Shown here in pieces: positions 51,898 through 62,100 of a stretch of DNA of 64,000 nt; the first letter of the stretch is position 1; each line of letters starts with the position of its first letter. Source of the DNA: J095 sp964517605 (lineage in GTDB: Bacteria > Chloroflexota > Anaerolineae > 4572-78 > J111). The translations under genes and the position numbers were made by a program. The notes under the pieces were generated by a model, which was not told the DNA's origin, did not search any database, and was given only the letters and a program-made list of their open reading frames with translations. The stretch is from contig CAZFCE010000013.1 in NCBI GenBank assembly GCA_964517605.1, positions 80,777-144,776 of the forward strand. Reading direction: 5' to 3'.

Positions 51898-54072
51898 GTG
51901 ACAATGAACCCAAAACCGCACATTTTAATCATTGATCCAGCCGATAACGCCGAGTTGCGCGCCAATTTGCAGCGCAAATACGGGTTTGTGGTTGAACACC
52001 GGCACGGCGGAGCCAAAATCATTGAGCAGGTGCGCCAGCAGCGGCCCGACGTGATTGTGCTGAACGCCCGGCTCGCCGACCCGCCCGCGCATCAATTTTT
52101 AGCCAACCTGACCGCCGGCCAAATGACCACGCCGGTGGTGCTGGTGGCCTCAAACAGCGAGGCCGCGCTGGCCGATTTTAGTTACCCGCACCTCACCGGC
52201 TGGTTAAACCAGAACTATTCGCCGGCAGAACTGGCCCTGTTAATCAACGCCGCCCTCACCCGCGAACTGCCCGCCAGCGAGTTGGTGCTGGCCAAACGCA
52301 CCGAACTGGTTGCCTCTAACCAGCGGCTGGCCCGCCGGGTAAAAGAGTTGCAAACGCTGTTTGAAATTGGCAAAACCGTGGCCTCGCAGCTTGATTTGGA
52401 GGTGGTGTTACGGCGGGTGGCCAAAGCCACGGTAGACCTATCCAGAGCCGATGAAAGCTACCTACTGCTGCTGGACGAAGAAAACGGCGACCTGTACCTG
52501 CGGGCCGAAGCCAATCTGGAGCAGGCAGAAGCCCAAAACTTTCGAATAAAAACCAAGGATTCCATCTCCGGGCAGGTGTTGCAAAGCGGCCAACCCATCA
52601 CCCTTACCACCGAAAGCGGCGATTTGAAGGTAAAAACCGGCCTGTCGGTCTATTCGCTGGTTAATGTGCCGGTGCGGATTGGCCAAACGGTGATTGGCGT
52701 ATTGGGGGCCAACAACCGCACCCAGCAACGGGCGTTTACCGGCAACGACGAGCTGCTGCTATCGGCTTTGGCCGATTGGGCGGCCATTGCCATTCAAAAT
52801 GCCAAACTGTACCACAAAACCGTGCAATTTAGCCGCGATTTGCAACTGGTTAATGAAATGAGCCAGTTGGTATCGAGCACGCTGGACGTGCAGAAAATCC
52901 CGCATTTGTTGTTGCAGCGCACCGCCGAACTGGTGGGGGCCGAATGCGGTTCGCTGGCGTTGATTGATACGGAGCGCGGCGGCGTGGTTTTTTTGCTGGC
53001 CTACGATTCCGAGGGCAAGGAACTCACCGATATGACCGGCCTGTTGATGCCGCTGGACCAGGGCATTGTGGGACTGGTGGCCAAAACCGGCCAGCCGGTG
53101 ATTGCCAACGACGTGCGCCAGCACCCGGCCTGGTCGGCAATGCCCGATAACCTGACCGGTTTTATCACCAAAAGGCTGATTGCCGTGCCGTTGGTGGCCA
53201 AAGGCGAAACCGTGGGCGTAATTGAACTGCTCAACAAGGATAGCGATTTTGTGGACGACGACGTGCAATTATTGCGGCTGGTGGCGTCGTCAACGGCGAT
53301 TGCGGTGCAGAATGCGCGGCAATACACGGCGCTCAAGCAAACCAACCGGGCGCTACGCGAGGCGCAATCGCAGCGGATTGCCGCCGAACGCTGGGCGGTG
53401 CTGGGCAAAGCCGCCGCCGCGCTGGCTCATCGCATTAACAACAGCACGGCGCTGGTGCCGATTGCCGCGCAGCACACCCGCGAACTGCTCAAACAGGTGG
53501 AGATGCCGCCGGAGTTGCGGCAGGATGTGGAAGGCAACCTGGAACGCATTGAGCGCAACTCGCTGTACACGGTGGAACTGGCCGAGGTGCTGTTGCAGCG
53601 TTTCCGCAAAGACCCCACCGAGGTGCATCACGCCAACCAACTGATTGAACAGGCGGTGGGGCTGGTGGAGATGCCGCCCAACGTGCAGTTGGTGCTAAAC
53701 CTTGATCCGCAACTCCCCAGCATCAACACCAGCGATTTGCTGGTGGACGTATTTGTGGAACTGCTCACCAACGCGGCGCAGGCCATTGGCAACCAGCCCG
53801 GTTTTATTCGCGTGGCCACGTTTAAGGCCGGCAAAAGTTGGGTGTCGGTGCAAATTACCGATAACGGGCCGGGCATTCCGCCCGAAAACCAGGACAAAAT
53901 TTTTGACATGTACTTTACCACCTCGCCCGGCGGCATGGGGTTTGGCCTGTGGTGGGTAAAAACCTTTTTAGAGCAACAGCGCGGCCAAATTAAGGTTGAC
54001 AGTATTCCCAACCAGCACACCACGTTTACCATCACTTTGCCGTGCAATCCGCCGTCATTGCTAACTTTGTAG
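51898..54072 (+). CDS. GAF-domain sensor histidine kinase with a degenerate receiver
   Basis: A 724-residue cytoplasmic kinase. Residues 1-~125 resemble a REC domain but the phospho-acceptor position is Asn56 (VIVLNARL), so it is probably not phosphorylated. A coiled coil (~130-160), two GAF domains (~165-305 and ~325-470), a HisKA-like helix with His511 (LAHRINNS) and a HATPase (ELLTNAAQA, DNGPGIPPENQ, GFGLWW) follow. GAF domains suggest sensing of a small molecule or light. No response regulator is adjacent. GTG is used as start because AGGGGG lies 11 bases upstream; ATG 51904 is an alternative. Confidence 0.88.
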   Translation: MTMNPKPHILIIDPADNAELRANLQRKYGFVVEHRHGGAKIIEQVRQQRPDVIVLNARLADPPAHQFLANLTAGQMTTPVVLVASNSEAALADFSYPHLTGWLNQNYSPAELALLINAALTRELPASELVLAKRTELVASNQRLARRVKELQTLFEIGKTVASQLDLEVVLRRVAKATVDLSRADESYLLLLDEENGDLYLRAEANLEQAEAQNFRIKTKDSISGQVLQSGQPITLTTESGDLKVKTGLSVYSLVNVPVRIGQTVIGVLGANNRTQQRAFTGNDELLLSALADWAAIAIQNAKLYHKTVQFSRDLQLVNEMSQLVSSTLDVQKIPHLLLQRTAELVGAECGSLALIDTERGGVVFLLAYDSEGKELTDMTGLLMPLDQGIVGLVAKTGQPVIANDVRQHPAWSAMPDNLTGFITKRLIAVPLVAKGETVGVIELLNKDSDFVDDDVQLLRLVASSTAIAVQNARQYTALKQTNRALREAQSQRIAAERWAVLGKAAAALAHRINNSTALVPIAAQHTRELLKQVEMPPELRQDVEGNLERIERNSLYTVELAEVLLQRFRKDPTEVHHANQLIEQAVGLVEMPPNVQLVLNLDPQLPSINTSDLLVDVFVELLTNAAQAIGNQPGFIRVATFKAGKSWVSVQITDNGPGIPPENQDKIFDMYFTTSPGGMGFGLWWVKTFLEQQRGQIKVDSIPNQHTTFTITLPCNPPSLLTL

Positions 54073-54128
54073 TAGTTTCGTATTGAAAGATACCATACTT
54101 TTTGAACTGGCAGAACTCATTGCAGCAT

Positions 54129-54151
54129 AGCGCCCTCTGGGGCGCTTTTTC
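54129..54151 (+). terminator. Terminator after the GAF kinase
   Basis: AGCGCCC (54129-54135) pairs with GGGCGCT (54140-54146), followed by a T-run. Confidence 0.8.
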
Positions 54152-54186
54152 TTTGCCCACTACCGTAGCCGTCATAAGCCGGATAT

Positions 54187-54226
54187 ACGCAAACCAAAAA
54201 GTCGCTTCTGGTGGCTTTTTTTGCGT
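54187..54226. terminator. Long A/T-flanked inverted repeat, possible bidirectional terminator
   Basis: ACGCAAACCAAAAAGTCGC pairs with GTGGCTTTTTTTGCGT around a short TTCTG-containing loop, leaving two unpaired C. A-run on the left and T-run on the right allow function in both directions. Confidence 0.6.
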
Positions 54227-54238
54227 AAGTATTTAACC

Positions 54239-54252
54239 ATTCTTGCAAGAAT
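54239..54252. promoter_or_regulatory. Perfect 14-bp palindrome, candidate operator
   Basis: ATTCTTGCAAGAAT is fully symmetrical and lies about 45 bp upstream of a TTGACA element in the leader of the defence island. Confidence 0.4.
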
Positions 54253-54294
54253 TCTCTCAATAATGGCCTCCCCCGGCGACCGCTGTATGCTCTC

Positions 54295-54360
54295 TTGACA
54301 GATGTCACGAAAAATAGTGACATTTGTTAGATGGTAAAAATTGTTTCACTGTGTTACAAT
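54295..54360 (+). promoter_or_regulatory. Promoter/operator region of the defence island
   Basis: A TTGACA (54295-54300) is followed by the inverted repeat ATGTCAC-N8-GTGACAT (54302-54323) and an extended -10, TGTTACAAT (54352-54360), which itself lies in an AATTGT...ACAATT inverted repeat. The TTGACA is too far from this -10 to act as its -35, so the extended -10 is the more likely start (near 54367), with the ATGTCAC repeat as operator. Confidence 0.45.
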
Positions 54361-54373
54361 TGAACGCAAATAA

Positions 54374-54402
54374 AAATAGCCCCGCTGCGAACGGGGCTAT
54401 TT
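54374..54402 (+). terminator. Leader hairpin 1 of the defence island
   Basis: AAATAGCCCCG (54374-54384) pairs perfectly with CGGGGCTATTT (54392-54402) around a 7-base loop. It would form within the first bases of the predicted transcript. Confidence 0.7.
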
Positions 54403-54454
54403 CAATCCAGACCAGGCAGTGGGCACCCAATCGGAATGACAGTTATTTTATATC

Positions 54455-54491
54455 AACGCGCCGCCCGGTCAACCCAGGGGCGCGTTTTTTT
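54455..54491 (+). terminator. Leader hairpin 2: intrinsic terminator just before the Mrr gene
   Basis: AACGCGCC (54455-54462) pairs with GGCGCGTT (54479-54486), followed by seven T. It lies only 30 bases before the Mrr start, so full transcription of the island needs read-through or antitermination; otherwise a ~125-base RNA would be made. Confidence 0.75.
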
Positions 54492-54521
54492 GTTTTTATT
54501 TCTGGGCCAGAGGGGCCACCG

Positions 54522-55526
54522 ATGAACTTTCTTGAAGCCGCTTTCACTATTCTTAACCAAGCCAAACAACCTTTACACTATACCGACATTACCCAGCAAG
54601 CTCTGGTGGCTGGCATTTTGGACACTCAAGGCCAAACGCCTGAAGCCTCAATGGGGTCGCGGTTATACGTGGATACCAAGAAACCGGACTCTCGATTCAA
54701 GCGGGTTAAGCGAGGGGTGTTTGGTTTGGCCGAAAACCAACCTGCCGGCATTGTCCAGCGAATTGAAATACTCAACCAGCAAACCCGCGCCGAACTCCGT
54801 CAGCGTTTGTTCAAAATACCGCCGGATCGCTTTGAGGTGCTGATCAGCCAGTTATTAACCACGCTGGGTTTTGAGGAAGAAACCATTGAGGTGACCTCTT
54901 ACAGCAATGACGGTGGTATCGATGTGCGCGGCATACTAAATGCCGCCGGTATTACCCGCATCAACGCTGCCGTGCAAGCCAAACGCTGGAAAAAGAATAT
55001 CCAGGCGCCGGCGATTCAAAACCTGCGAGGGGCGCTAAAAGTAGATGAGCAGGGCATTTTTATCACTACCAGCCAGTTCTCAAAAGGGGCCATCGCCGAG
55101 GCCGAAGCACCCGGCAAAACGCCGATCAGCTTGATAGATGGTGATAAGCTGGTACGACTGCTCATCCAACACGAAATTGGGGTGGTATTAGAACGCCATA
55201 CCCTGCACACGCTGGATGAGGAATGGTGGGGTGACGTAGCCGGTGAATCGGCAGTTACCGCGACTACGCCGGAAGAGACAACCGTGATCATACCAACGGT
55301 TGTTTATCCCTTACCGATCCAGGCCACGATCAAAAAAGGGTACTTTACCGCCGAATTGCTCGATGCCAGTGGCCGAACCCGATTTAATGGGGTCGAGTAC
55401 CAATCACCATCAGGAGCCGGGCAGGTGGCTACTGGTTGGCAATCCTGTAATGGTTGGACTTTATGGCGTTACCAATACCCCGACACCGGCGACTGGCGAA
55501 CGATCAATGATCTACGCCAGTCTTAA
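54522..55526 (+). CDS. Mrr-type restriction endonuclease with HTH and RAMA domains
   Basis: A 334-residue protein in three parts. Residues 1-~70 look like a HARE-HTH (FTILNQAKQPLHYTDI). Residues ~95-215 are the Mrr catalytic domain: RFEVLISQLLTTLGFEE, the catalytic Asp134 in NDGGIDVRG and a QAK motif (152-154) as the (D/E/Q)xK end. Residues ~270-332 match the RAMA domain found with restriction enzymes and adenine methylases. It should cut DNA, perhaps modified DNA, and act against phage. ATG 54522 is used; AGAGGGG lies upstream. It is followed 20 bases later by the helicase gene. Confidence 0.85.
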   Translation: MNFLEAAFTILNQAKQPLHYTDITQQALVAGILDTQGQTPEASMGSRLYVDTKKPDSRFKRVKRGVFGLAENQPAGIVQRIEILNQQTRAELRQRLFKIPPDRFEVLISQLLTTLGFEEETIEVTSYSNDGGIDVRGILNAAGITRINAAVQAKRWKKNIQAPAIQNLRGALKVDEQGIFITTSQFSKGAIAEAEAPGKTPISLIDGDKLVRLLIQHEIGVVLERHTLHTLDEEWWGDVAGESAVTATTPEETTVIIPTVVYPLPIQATIKKGYFTAELLDASGRTRFNGVEYQSPSGAGQVATGWQSCNGWTLWRYQYPDTGDWRTINDLRQS

Positions 55527-55546
55527 CTTTCCTCAAGGAAAAACGA

Positions 55547-58500
55547 ATGCCCAAAATCTTCGATAATATTGACCAGCCTCTTCTGCCCGCCCTCAAAGAC
55601 ACGCTCGGTGTCTCCTATCGGGCTGATTTCTGCGTGGGCTACTTTAACCTGCGCGGCTGGCGACAAATTGATGAACACATCGAGCCGTGGACCGGCGGCG
55701 AAGGCTACCAATGCCGCCTGTTGGTGGGGATGCACCGCCGCCCTCAGGACGAGTTGAAGGTTATTTTCAGCTTTCGGGAGGAGGACGCCGACCGGATTGA
55801 CAACAAGCGGGCCATCCAGCTTAAAAAGGAACTGGCCGACGAGTTCCGGCGACAGTTGACGCTGGGCGCGCCGACCGCTGCCGATGAAGCCGGTCTGCGG
55901 CGGCTGGCCCAACAAATCAGGGACGGCAAGCTGGTGGTCAAATTGTTTTTGCGCCACCCGCTGCACGCCAAGCTGTACCTGCTTTTCCGCAGCGACCAGT
56001 TTACCCCGATCATCGGCTATATGGGCAGCAGCAACCTGACCTTCTCCGGCCTGTCCGGGCAGGGTGAGTTGAACATTGACGTGCTGGAGCAGGACGCCGC
56101 CAACAAGCTGGCCCACTGGTTTGAGGAGCGCTGGGCGGATCGGTGGTGCCTGGATATCTCGCAAGAATTGGTGGAGATCATCGAGGAGAGTTGGGCCGGC
56201 GAGAAACTGACCCCGCCGTATCATATTTACCTCAAAATGGCCTACCACCTTTCCCGCGAGGCCCGCGCCGGGTTGACCGAGTTCACCATCCCTCGCCAGT
56301 TCAAAGACCAGTTGTTTGAGTTCCAGACCGCCGCCGTGAAAATTGCCGCCCGCCACCTGAACCAACGCGGCGGGGTGTTGATCGGCGATGTGGTCGGGTT
56401 GGGTAAAACGATTATGGCGACGGCAGTCGCCAAGATTTTTGAGGAAGACCTGGGGCTGACCACCCTCATTATTTGCCCCAAAAACCTGGTCAGGATGTGG
56501 GAGGATTACGTCTTTGAGTACGACCTGCGGGCCAAAGTGATGTCCGTCACCCGCGTCATCAACGAGTTGCCCGACCTGCGCCGCTACCGGCTGGTGCTGA
56601 TTGACGAAAGCCACAACCTGCGCAACCGCGAGGGCAAACGGTACAAGGCGATTCTGGAGTACATCCAGCAGAACGACAGCCTGTGTATCCTGCTCTCGGC
56701 CACGCCCTACAACAAAACTTACCTCGATTTATCGAGCCAGTTGCGGCTCTTTTTGCCGGAAGACAGCGACCTGGGCGTTCGCCCGGAACGGCTGCTGCGG
56801 GAAATGGGCGAAGTGGAGTTCAGCCGGCAGCACCAGGCTCCGGTGCGCTCGCTGGCCGCCTTTGAAAAAAGCGAATACGCTGATGACTGGCGCGAACTGA
56901 TGAGCCTGTTTATGGTGCGCCGCACCCGCAGCTTTATCCGCGACAATTACGCCAGCGAAGATATGGCGACTGGTCGCAAGTATCTGCTGTTTGCCGATGG
57001 CAGCCGGGCTTATTCCCCCACCCGCACCCCCAAAGGGATCAGCTTTGCCATTAACGAACACGACCCCGCCGACCAGTACGCCCGCCTCTATAGCGAAACG
57101 GTGGTGGACACCATCAACCACCTGAACCTGCCCCGGTACGGGCTGGGTAATTACGTGGTGGCCAAACCCAAAACCCCACCCACGGCGGCGGAGCAGAAAA
57201 TACTGGACGACCTCTCGCGCGGCGGGCGGCGATTGATGGGCTTTAGCCGCACCAACCTGTTCAAGCGGCTGGAAAGCAGCGGCTACGCCTTTTTGCTGTC
57301 GGTGGAGCGCCACATTCTGCGCAACTACGTCTTTATCCACGCCCTGGAAAGCGGCCAGCCGCTACCGATTGGCACACAGGGGGCGGAGATGCTGGACACC
57401 CGCTTTGAGGATGCCGACGCCGATGCGGTTAACTACACCGCCGCCGGCCTGTTTGATGACGATACCGGCGACAACGACAATGACACCACCCCCGCCGCGC
57501 CTAACGGCCCTTCGACGATGCTCAGGACAGGCCCGCTGCGGAGTGAGGCCGATTTTAAGGCGCAGGCCCAAACCGTTTACGGTCTGTACGCCAGCCCCTA
57601 CAAAAAGCGCTTCCGCTGGATTCGGGCTGATTTGTTTAACAAGCGGCTACTGGCCGAATTGCAAGCCGATGCCGCCGCCCTGCTGGCTATCCTGCAAAAC
57701 TTTGGCATTTGGAACCCGACCAACGATGCCAAACTGATCGCCTTGCAGCAGCTTTTGAGCCGCGCTCACCCGCAGGAAAAGGTGCTGATCTTTAGCCAGT
57801 TTGCCGATACGGTCAACTATGTCACCGCCCAACTCCAAAGCAAGCGGGTGCAGGGCGTGGCCGGCGTGACCGGCAATTCCGCCGACCCGACCGAACTGGC
57901 CTGGCGCTTTAGCCCGGTTAGCAACGGCAAGCGGGATAAGGTGAACCAGAATGAGGAATTGCGGGTGCTGGTGGCCACCGATGTTCTCAGCGAAGGCCAA
58001 AACCTGCAAGACAGCCACATTGTGGTTAATTTTGACCTGCCGTGGGCCATTATCCGGCTGATTCAGCGGGTGGGCCGCGTGGATCGCATCGGGCAGAACG
58101 CGCCGGAGATTGTGGGCTACACCTTCTGGCCGGCGGATGGCGTGGAGCGCATTATCCGCCTGCGGGAACGACTGCGCCAGCGGTTGCGGGAAAACGCCGA
58201 GGTGGTGGGCACCGATGAAGCCTTTTTTGAGGATGAAGTGGGCAACCAATCGCTGGTGAACCTGTACCACGAAAAATCGGGCGTGCTGGATGATGAGCCG
58301 GACACCGAGATTGATTTGACCTCGCACGCCTTCCAGATTTGGAAGAACGCCACTGACGCCGACCCCAACCTGAAGCGCATCATCCCTAACTTGCAGCCGG
58401 TGGTGCTCTCCACCAAAGCCAGAACGCAGGACGATGGGGTGATTGGCCCGGCGGGGGTGCTGGTGTATATGAATACCCCCGAGGGCAACAGCGCCCTGGC

Positions 58501-58975
58501 CTGGCTGGATAACAACGGCCAGAGCGTGACCGAATCGCAGTTTGCCATCCTCAAAGCTGCTGCCTGCGCCGCCGATACCCCGGCTCTGGAACGGCAGGAG
58601 AACCATCACCAACTGGTTGAGCAAGCGGTGCAGTACATTATGACCGAGCAGCAAAGCGCGGGCGGGCAGTTGGGCCGGCCTTCCGGGGCGCGGTTTAAAA
58701 CCTACGAGCGGCTGAAACAATATGCCGCTTATCTGGAAACCACCTTGTTTGCCCACGAAGCCGAGCCGCTGAAAAAGGCGCTGGATCAGATTTACCGCTT
58801 TCCGCTGCGCGAGGCGGCCAAAAACAGCCTTAACCGGCAGTTACGTAGCGGCATCGGCAACGACGAACTGGCCAGGCTGGTCATTAACCTGTACGAGAAT
58901 GACAACCTGTGCCTGGTGCAGGAAGAGAAGGAACTGGGCGAACCGCAAATTATCTGTTCGATGGGGTTAGTGTAG
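55547..58975 (+). CDS. SNF2-family helicase with N-terminal phospholipase D-like nuclease domain
   Basis: An 1142-residue protein. The N-terminal ~200 residues have a PLD (HKD-like) motif, HAKLYLL (His140, Lys142), and GSSNLTFSG downstream. A superfamily 2 engine follows: Q-like entry, Walker A GDVVGLGKT (~280-288), DESH box (~352-355), SATPYN, motif V DVLSEGQNLQ and motif VI QRVGRVDRIGQ (~840-850). The C-terminal ~290 residues are unassigned. It resembles the SNF2 component (DrmD) of DISARM-type loci, but the PLD is fused here. AAGGA lies upstream of the ATG. An in-frame dispersed repeat sits at 57508-57532. Confidence 0.88.
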   Translation: MPKIFDNIDQPLLPALKDTLGVSYRADFCVGYFNLRGWRQIDEHIEPWTGGEGYQCRLLVGMHRRPQDELKVIFSFREEDADRIDNKRAIQLKKELADEFRRQLTLGAPTAADEAGLRRLAQQIRDGKLVVKLFLRHPLHAKLYLLFRSDQFTPIIGYMGSSNLTFSGLSGQGELNIDVLEQDAANKLAHWFEERWADRWCLDISQELVEIIEESWAGEKLTPPYHIYLKMAYHLSREARAGLTEFTIPRQFKDQLFEFQTAAVKIAARHLNQRGGVLIGDVVGLGKTIMATAVAKIFEEDLGLTTLIICPKNLVRMWEDYVFEYDLRAKVMSVTRVINELPDLRRYRLVLIDESHNLRNREGKRYKAILEYIQQNDSLCILLSATPYNKTYLDLSSQLRLFLPEDSDLGVRPERLLREMGEVEFSRQHQAPVRSLAAFEKSEYADDWRELMSLFMVRRTRSFIRDNYASEDMATGRKYLLFADGSRAYSPTRTPKGISFAINEHDPADQYARLYSETVVDTINHLNLPRYGLGNYVVAKPKTPPTAAEQKILDDLSRGGRRLMGFSRTNLFKRLESSGYAFLLSVERHILRNYVFIHALESGQPLPIGTQGAEMLDTRFEDADADAVNYTAAGLFDDDTGDNDNDTTPAAPNGPSTMLRTGPLRSEADFKAQAQTVYGLYASPYKKRFRWIRADLFNKRLLAELQADAAALLAILQNFGIWNPTNDAKLIALQQLLSRAHPQEKVLIFSQFADTVNYVTAQLQSKRVQGVAGVTGNSADPTELAWRFSPVSNGKRDKVNQNEELRVLVATDVLSEGQNLQDSHIVVNFDLPWAIIRLIQRVGRVDRIGQNAPEIVGYTFWPADGVERIIRLRERLRQRLRENAEVVGTDEAFFEDEVGNQSLVNLYHEKSGVLDDEPDTEIDLTSHAFQIWKNATDADPNLKRIIPNLQPVVLSTKARTQDDGVIGPAGVLVYMNTPEGNSALAWLDNNGQSVTESQFAILKAAACAADTPALERQENHHQLVEQAVQYIMTEQQSAGGQLGRPSGARFKTYERLKQYAAYLETTLFAHEAEPLKKALDQIYRFPLREAAKNSLNRQLRSGIGNDELARLVINLYENDNLCLVQEEKELGEPQIICSMGLV
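57508..57532 (+). repeat. Dispersed CTTCGACGATGCTCAGGACA repeat inserted in the helicase gene
   Basis: This sequence is of the 'cttcgac-ctcaggacagg' type that occurs as a dispersed repeat in many genomes. It lies in frame, in a low-complexity Asp/Thr/Pro-rich linker between helicase lobes, and encodes PSTMLRTG. Confidence 0.6.
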
Positions 58976-58982
58976 CCCGCCA

Positions 58983-59157
58983 TGTCATTCCGACCGCAGG
59001 GAGGAATCCACCGAAACGCCTGCCGGGGATTTCTCGGCCTGTGGCCTCGAAATGACACGCTGGCAACTGTCATTCCGAGCGCAGCGAGGAATCCACCCGA
59101 ATGCCCGTTGGCAAAGAATATTTGGGGGATTTCTCAGCCTGTGGCCTCGAAATGACA
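58983..59157. repeat. Two TGTCATTCCGAG-type palindromic units before the methyltransferase
   Basis: Units 58983-59057 and 59068-59157 each start TGTCATTCCGA..GAGGAATCC and end GGATTTCTC..CTCGAAATGACA, so each is an imperfect inverted repeat. The same family forms the array at 62809-63327 on the other side of the methyltransferase gene. Confidence 0.85.
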
Positions 59158-59197
59158 TTGGCTTATACGAAAAATAGTTTTGGAACAGGAGAACATT

Positions 59198-62100
59198 TTG
59201 GCAACCTTCAACCTGGAACGCAGCCGCACGCTGCTGCAAAAATTCGATTTTCACACCCTGTTCATCGAGGAGTTGGGCTGGGAACAACCGGCTCAAGCCA
59301 AAACCGATACGCTGACTGTGAATGGTGAGACGTACACCCGCCGCCAGGTGGCCCAATTGGCCGGGGTGGTGGTTTTTGAACTGACCGCCCCCACCGGCCA
59401 GATGCCCGAAGCCAAAACCCGCGCTACCGTGCAGCAGGCCGTCACCGAGCAATATTACGAAAACCTGCTTATTTTTATCGATGCCCCGCGCACGCAAAGC
59501 GTCTGGTATTGGGTTAAGCGCGATGGCAACAAACGTTACCCCCGCAGCCACTACTTTGTTAAAGGCCAAACCGGCGATCTCTTCCTGAGCAAAATCAGCG
59601 CCATGTTTGTGGATATGAGCGAGTTGGACGCCGACGGCAACCTGCCGGTGGTAGAAGTGGCCGGGCGGATGAAGGCCGCGCTGGACATCGAGCGGGTCAC
59701 CAAAAAATTCTTCGATGAGTTTCAACTGGCCCACGCCCAGTTTTTGGGCCACATCAGCGGCATCCCCGATGAGCGGGAGCGGCGCTGGTACACCTCGGTC
59801 ATTCTGAACCGGGTCATGTTCATCTGGTTTTTGCAGTTCAAGGGCTTTATTGACAACGGCGACCGCCAATATCTCAGCCGCAAGCTGGAAGCCAGCCGCA
59901 GCGCCGCCGCCAACCAGTATTACCCCCGCTTTTTGCAGACCCTCTTTTTTGAGGGCTTTGCCAAACCGGAAGCGCAGCGCGATGCCGCCACCGAAACCCT
60001 GCTGGGCCGGGTCAAGTACCTCAACGGCGGGCTGTTTTTGCCCCATCCCATCGAGGATAAGTACGGCGCAAAAATCACCATCCCCGATGTGGCCTTTGAG
60101 GAGTTGTACCGCCTGTTTGGCCGCTACTCCTGGAGTCTGGATGACACGGTGGGCGGGCGCGATGACGAGATTAACCCCGATGTGCTGGGCCACATCTTTG
60201 AAAAGTACATCAACCAGAAGGAGTTTGGGGCCTACTACACCCGGCCCGAAATCACCGAATACCTGTGCGAGCAGACCATCCACAAGCTGGTGCTGGACAA
60301 ACTGGCCGAGGCCAACCCGCCCCTGCCCGGCCTGCCCGCCCCGCCCCCCTTTGAAACCATCGGCGATATCTTCACCCGGCTGGACGCCCCCCGCGCCGGC
60401 CAACTGCTGCACCACATTTTACCCAAACTGAGTCTGCTGGACCCCGCCTGCGGCTCCGGGGCCTTTTTGGTGGCGGCCATGAAGACGCTGGTGGATATTT
60501 ACCAGGGGGTTATTGGCCGGATTGAGTTTTTGCCGGATGAGGGGCTGAAACAATGGCTGGCCGCCGAGCGCCACAAGCACCCCAGCCTGGACTATTTTAT
60601 CAAGAAGCGGGTGATTACCCACAACCTGTACGGGGTGGACATTATGGCCGAGGCGGTGGAGATTGCCCGGTTGCGCCTGTTTCTGGCGCTGGTCGCCGCC
60701 GCCCGCACCGTGGATGATTTGGAGCCGCTGCCTAACATAGACTTCAACATTTTGCCCGGCAACAGCCTAATTGGCCTGCTGCGGGTGGACGAGCAGGCGT
60801 TTAACCGCCACACCCCACCCCCGCGCAGCCAGCCGGTGCAAGGTACCCAGTTGGGCCTGCTGCCCGACCACGCCACCCAACTGGGACTGTTTACCGCCGA
60901 TAAAACCGCCACCTACCACGAGACCGTGGCCGAGAAAAACCGACTGGTAACCATTTACCAGGACGCCGCCACCTACAACACCGCCGAGCTGCAAGTGCTG
61001 CGCGATAACATTTTAGCCCAACGGCAAAAAGCCAACGCCACCCTCAATAAGATTTTACTGGACGAATTTCAGGGGTTGGGCATTCAATTTGAGCAGGCCA
61101 CCTGGGATGAGAAAAAGAACGCCGAAGGCAAACCCAAAAAGCGCCCGCTGACCCTGGCCGACATGGAAGCCTTGCAGCCCTTCCATTGGGGGTACGAGTT
61201 TGACGAAGTGATGAACGAGCGCGGCGGCTTTGACGCGATTATTACCAACCCGCCGTGGGAAACATTCAAACCCTATGCGAGAGAGTTTTTTGCTAATTAC
61301 TCTGATGAGGTGACAAAAAAGAAGATGTCTATAACTGACTTTGAGAAAGAGCAGACCAACTTAGTTAAAGACCCAAAGGTACTTAAAGAGTGGCTTGCCT
61401 ATCGAAGTAGTTACCCTCATGCCAACTTATTCTTTCGCAATGCCCGGCAATATGAAAATCAAACGACTCTAATAAATGGTAAAAAAGCCGGTACTGACAT
61501 AAACCTCTACAAACTCTTCATTGAACAAAGTTTTAGATTATTGCATGACGAAGGTCACTGTGGTTTGGTCATCCCTAGCGGAATATATACTGACTTAGGC
61601 ACAAAACAACTCCGGGAATTACTTTTTGATAGGACAAGAATTAGCGGGTTGATATGTTTTGAGAACCGCAAGATTATCTTTGAAGGAGTTCACCGCAGTT
61701 TTAAATTTGTCGTATTAACCTTTATCAAAGGGAATCAAACGATTTCTTTTCCTGCTGCATTTATGCGTCAAGATGTCAAAGATTTAGTACGATTTCCTGA
61801 AGAAAATTCAATTACGATTCCGGTTGAATTAATTCGCAAACTCTCCCCCGAAGCTTTGTCAGTTACGGAATTTCAAGCAGAACACGATATTCAAATTGCA
61901 GAAAAGTTAAGCCGTTTTCCGCTGCTTGGAGAAGAAATTAAAGGTACATGGAATTTATCTTTGGCACGTGAATTTCATATGACAGATGATAGCCATCTCT
62001 ACAAGACTGAACCTAAAGGTCGATTGCCGCTTTATGAAGGGAAAATGATCCATCAATTTGACCATCAATGGGGATCTCCTCAATATTGGTTGGATGAGTC

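Noticed and set aside
54374..54445. Possible CRISPR repeat (CGGGGCTATTTCAATCC)
   Set aside because: The end looks like GTTTCAATCC-type CRISPR repeats but there is a single copy, no spacer array and no cas gene in the window.
54324..54521. 66-residue N-terminal extension of the Mrr protein
   Set aside because: It would run through a promoter and two hairpins; the HTH domain begins at ATG 54522.
55523..56614. Minus-strand open frame (363 codons) opposite the helicase
   Set aside because: No recognisable motifs and antisense to the PLD and helicase domains; a shadow of GC-rich codon use.
58985..60415. Long minus-strand open frame (476 codons) opposite the methyltransferase
   Set aside because: Low-complexity Gly/Gln/Val-rich translation antisense to a gene with clear domains; a codon-bias shadow.
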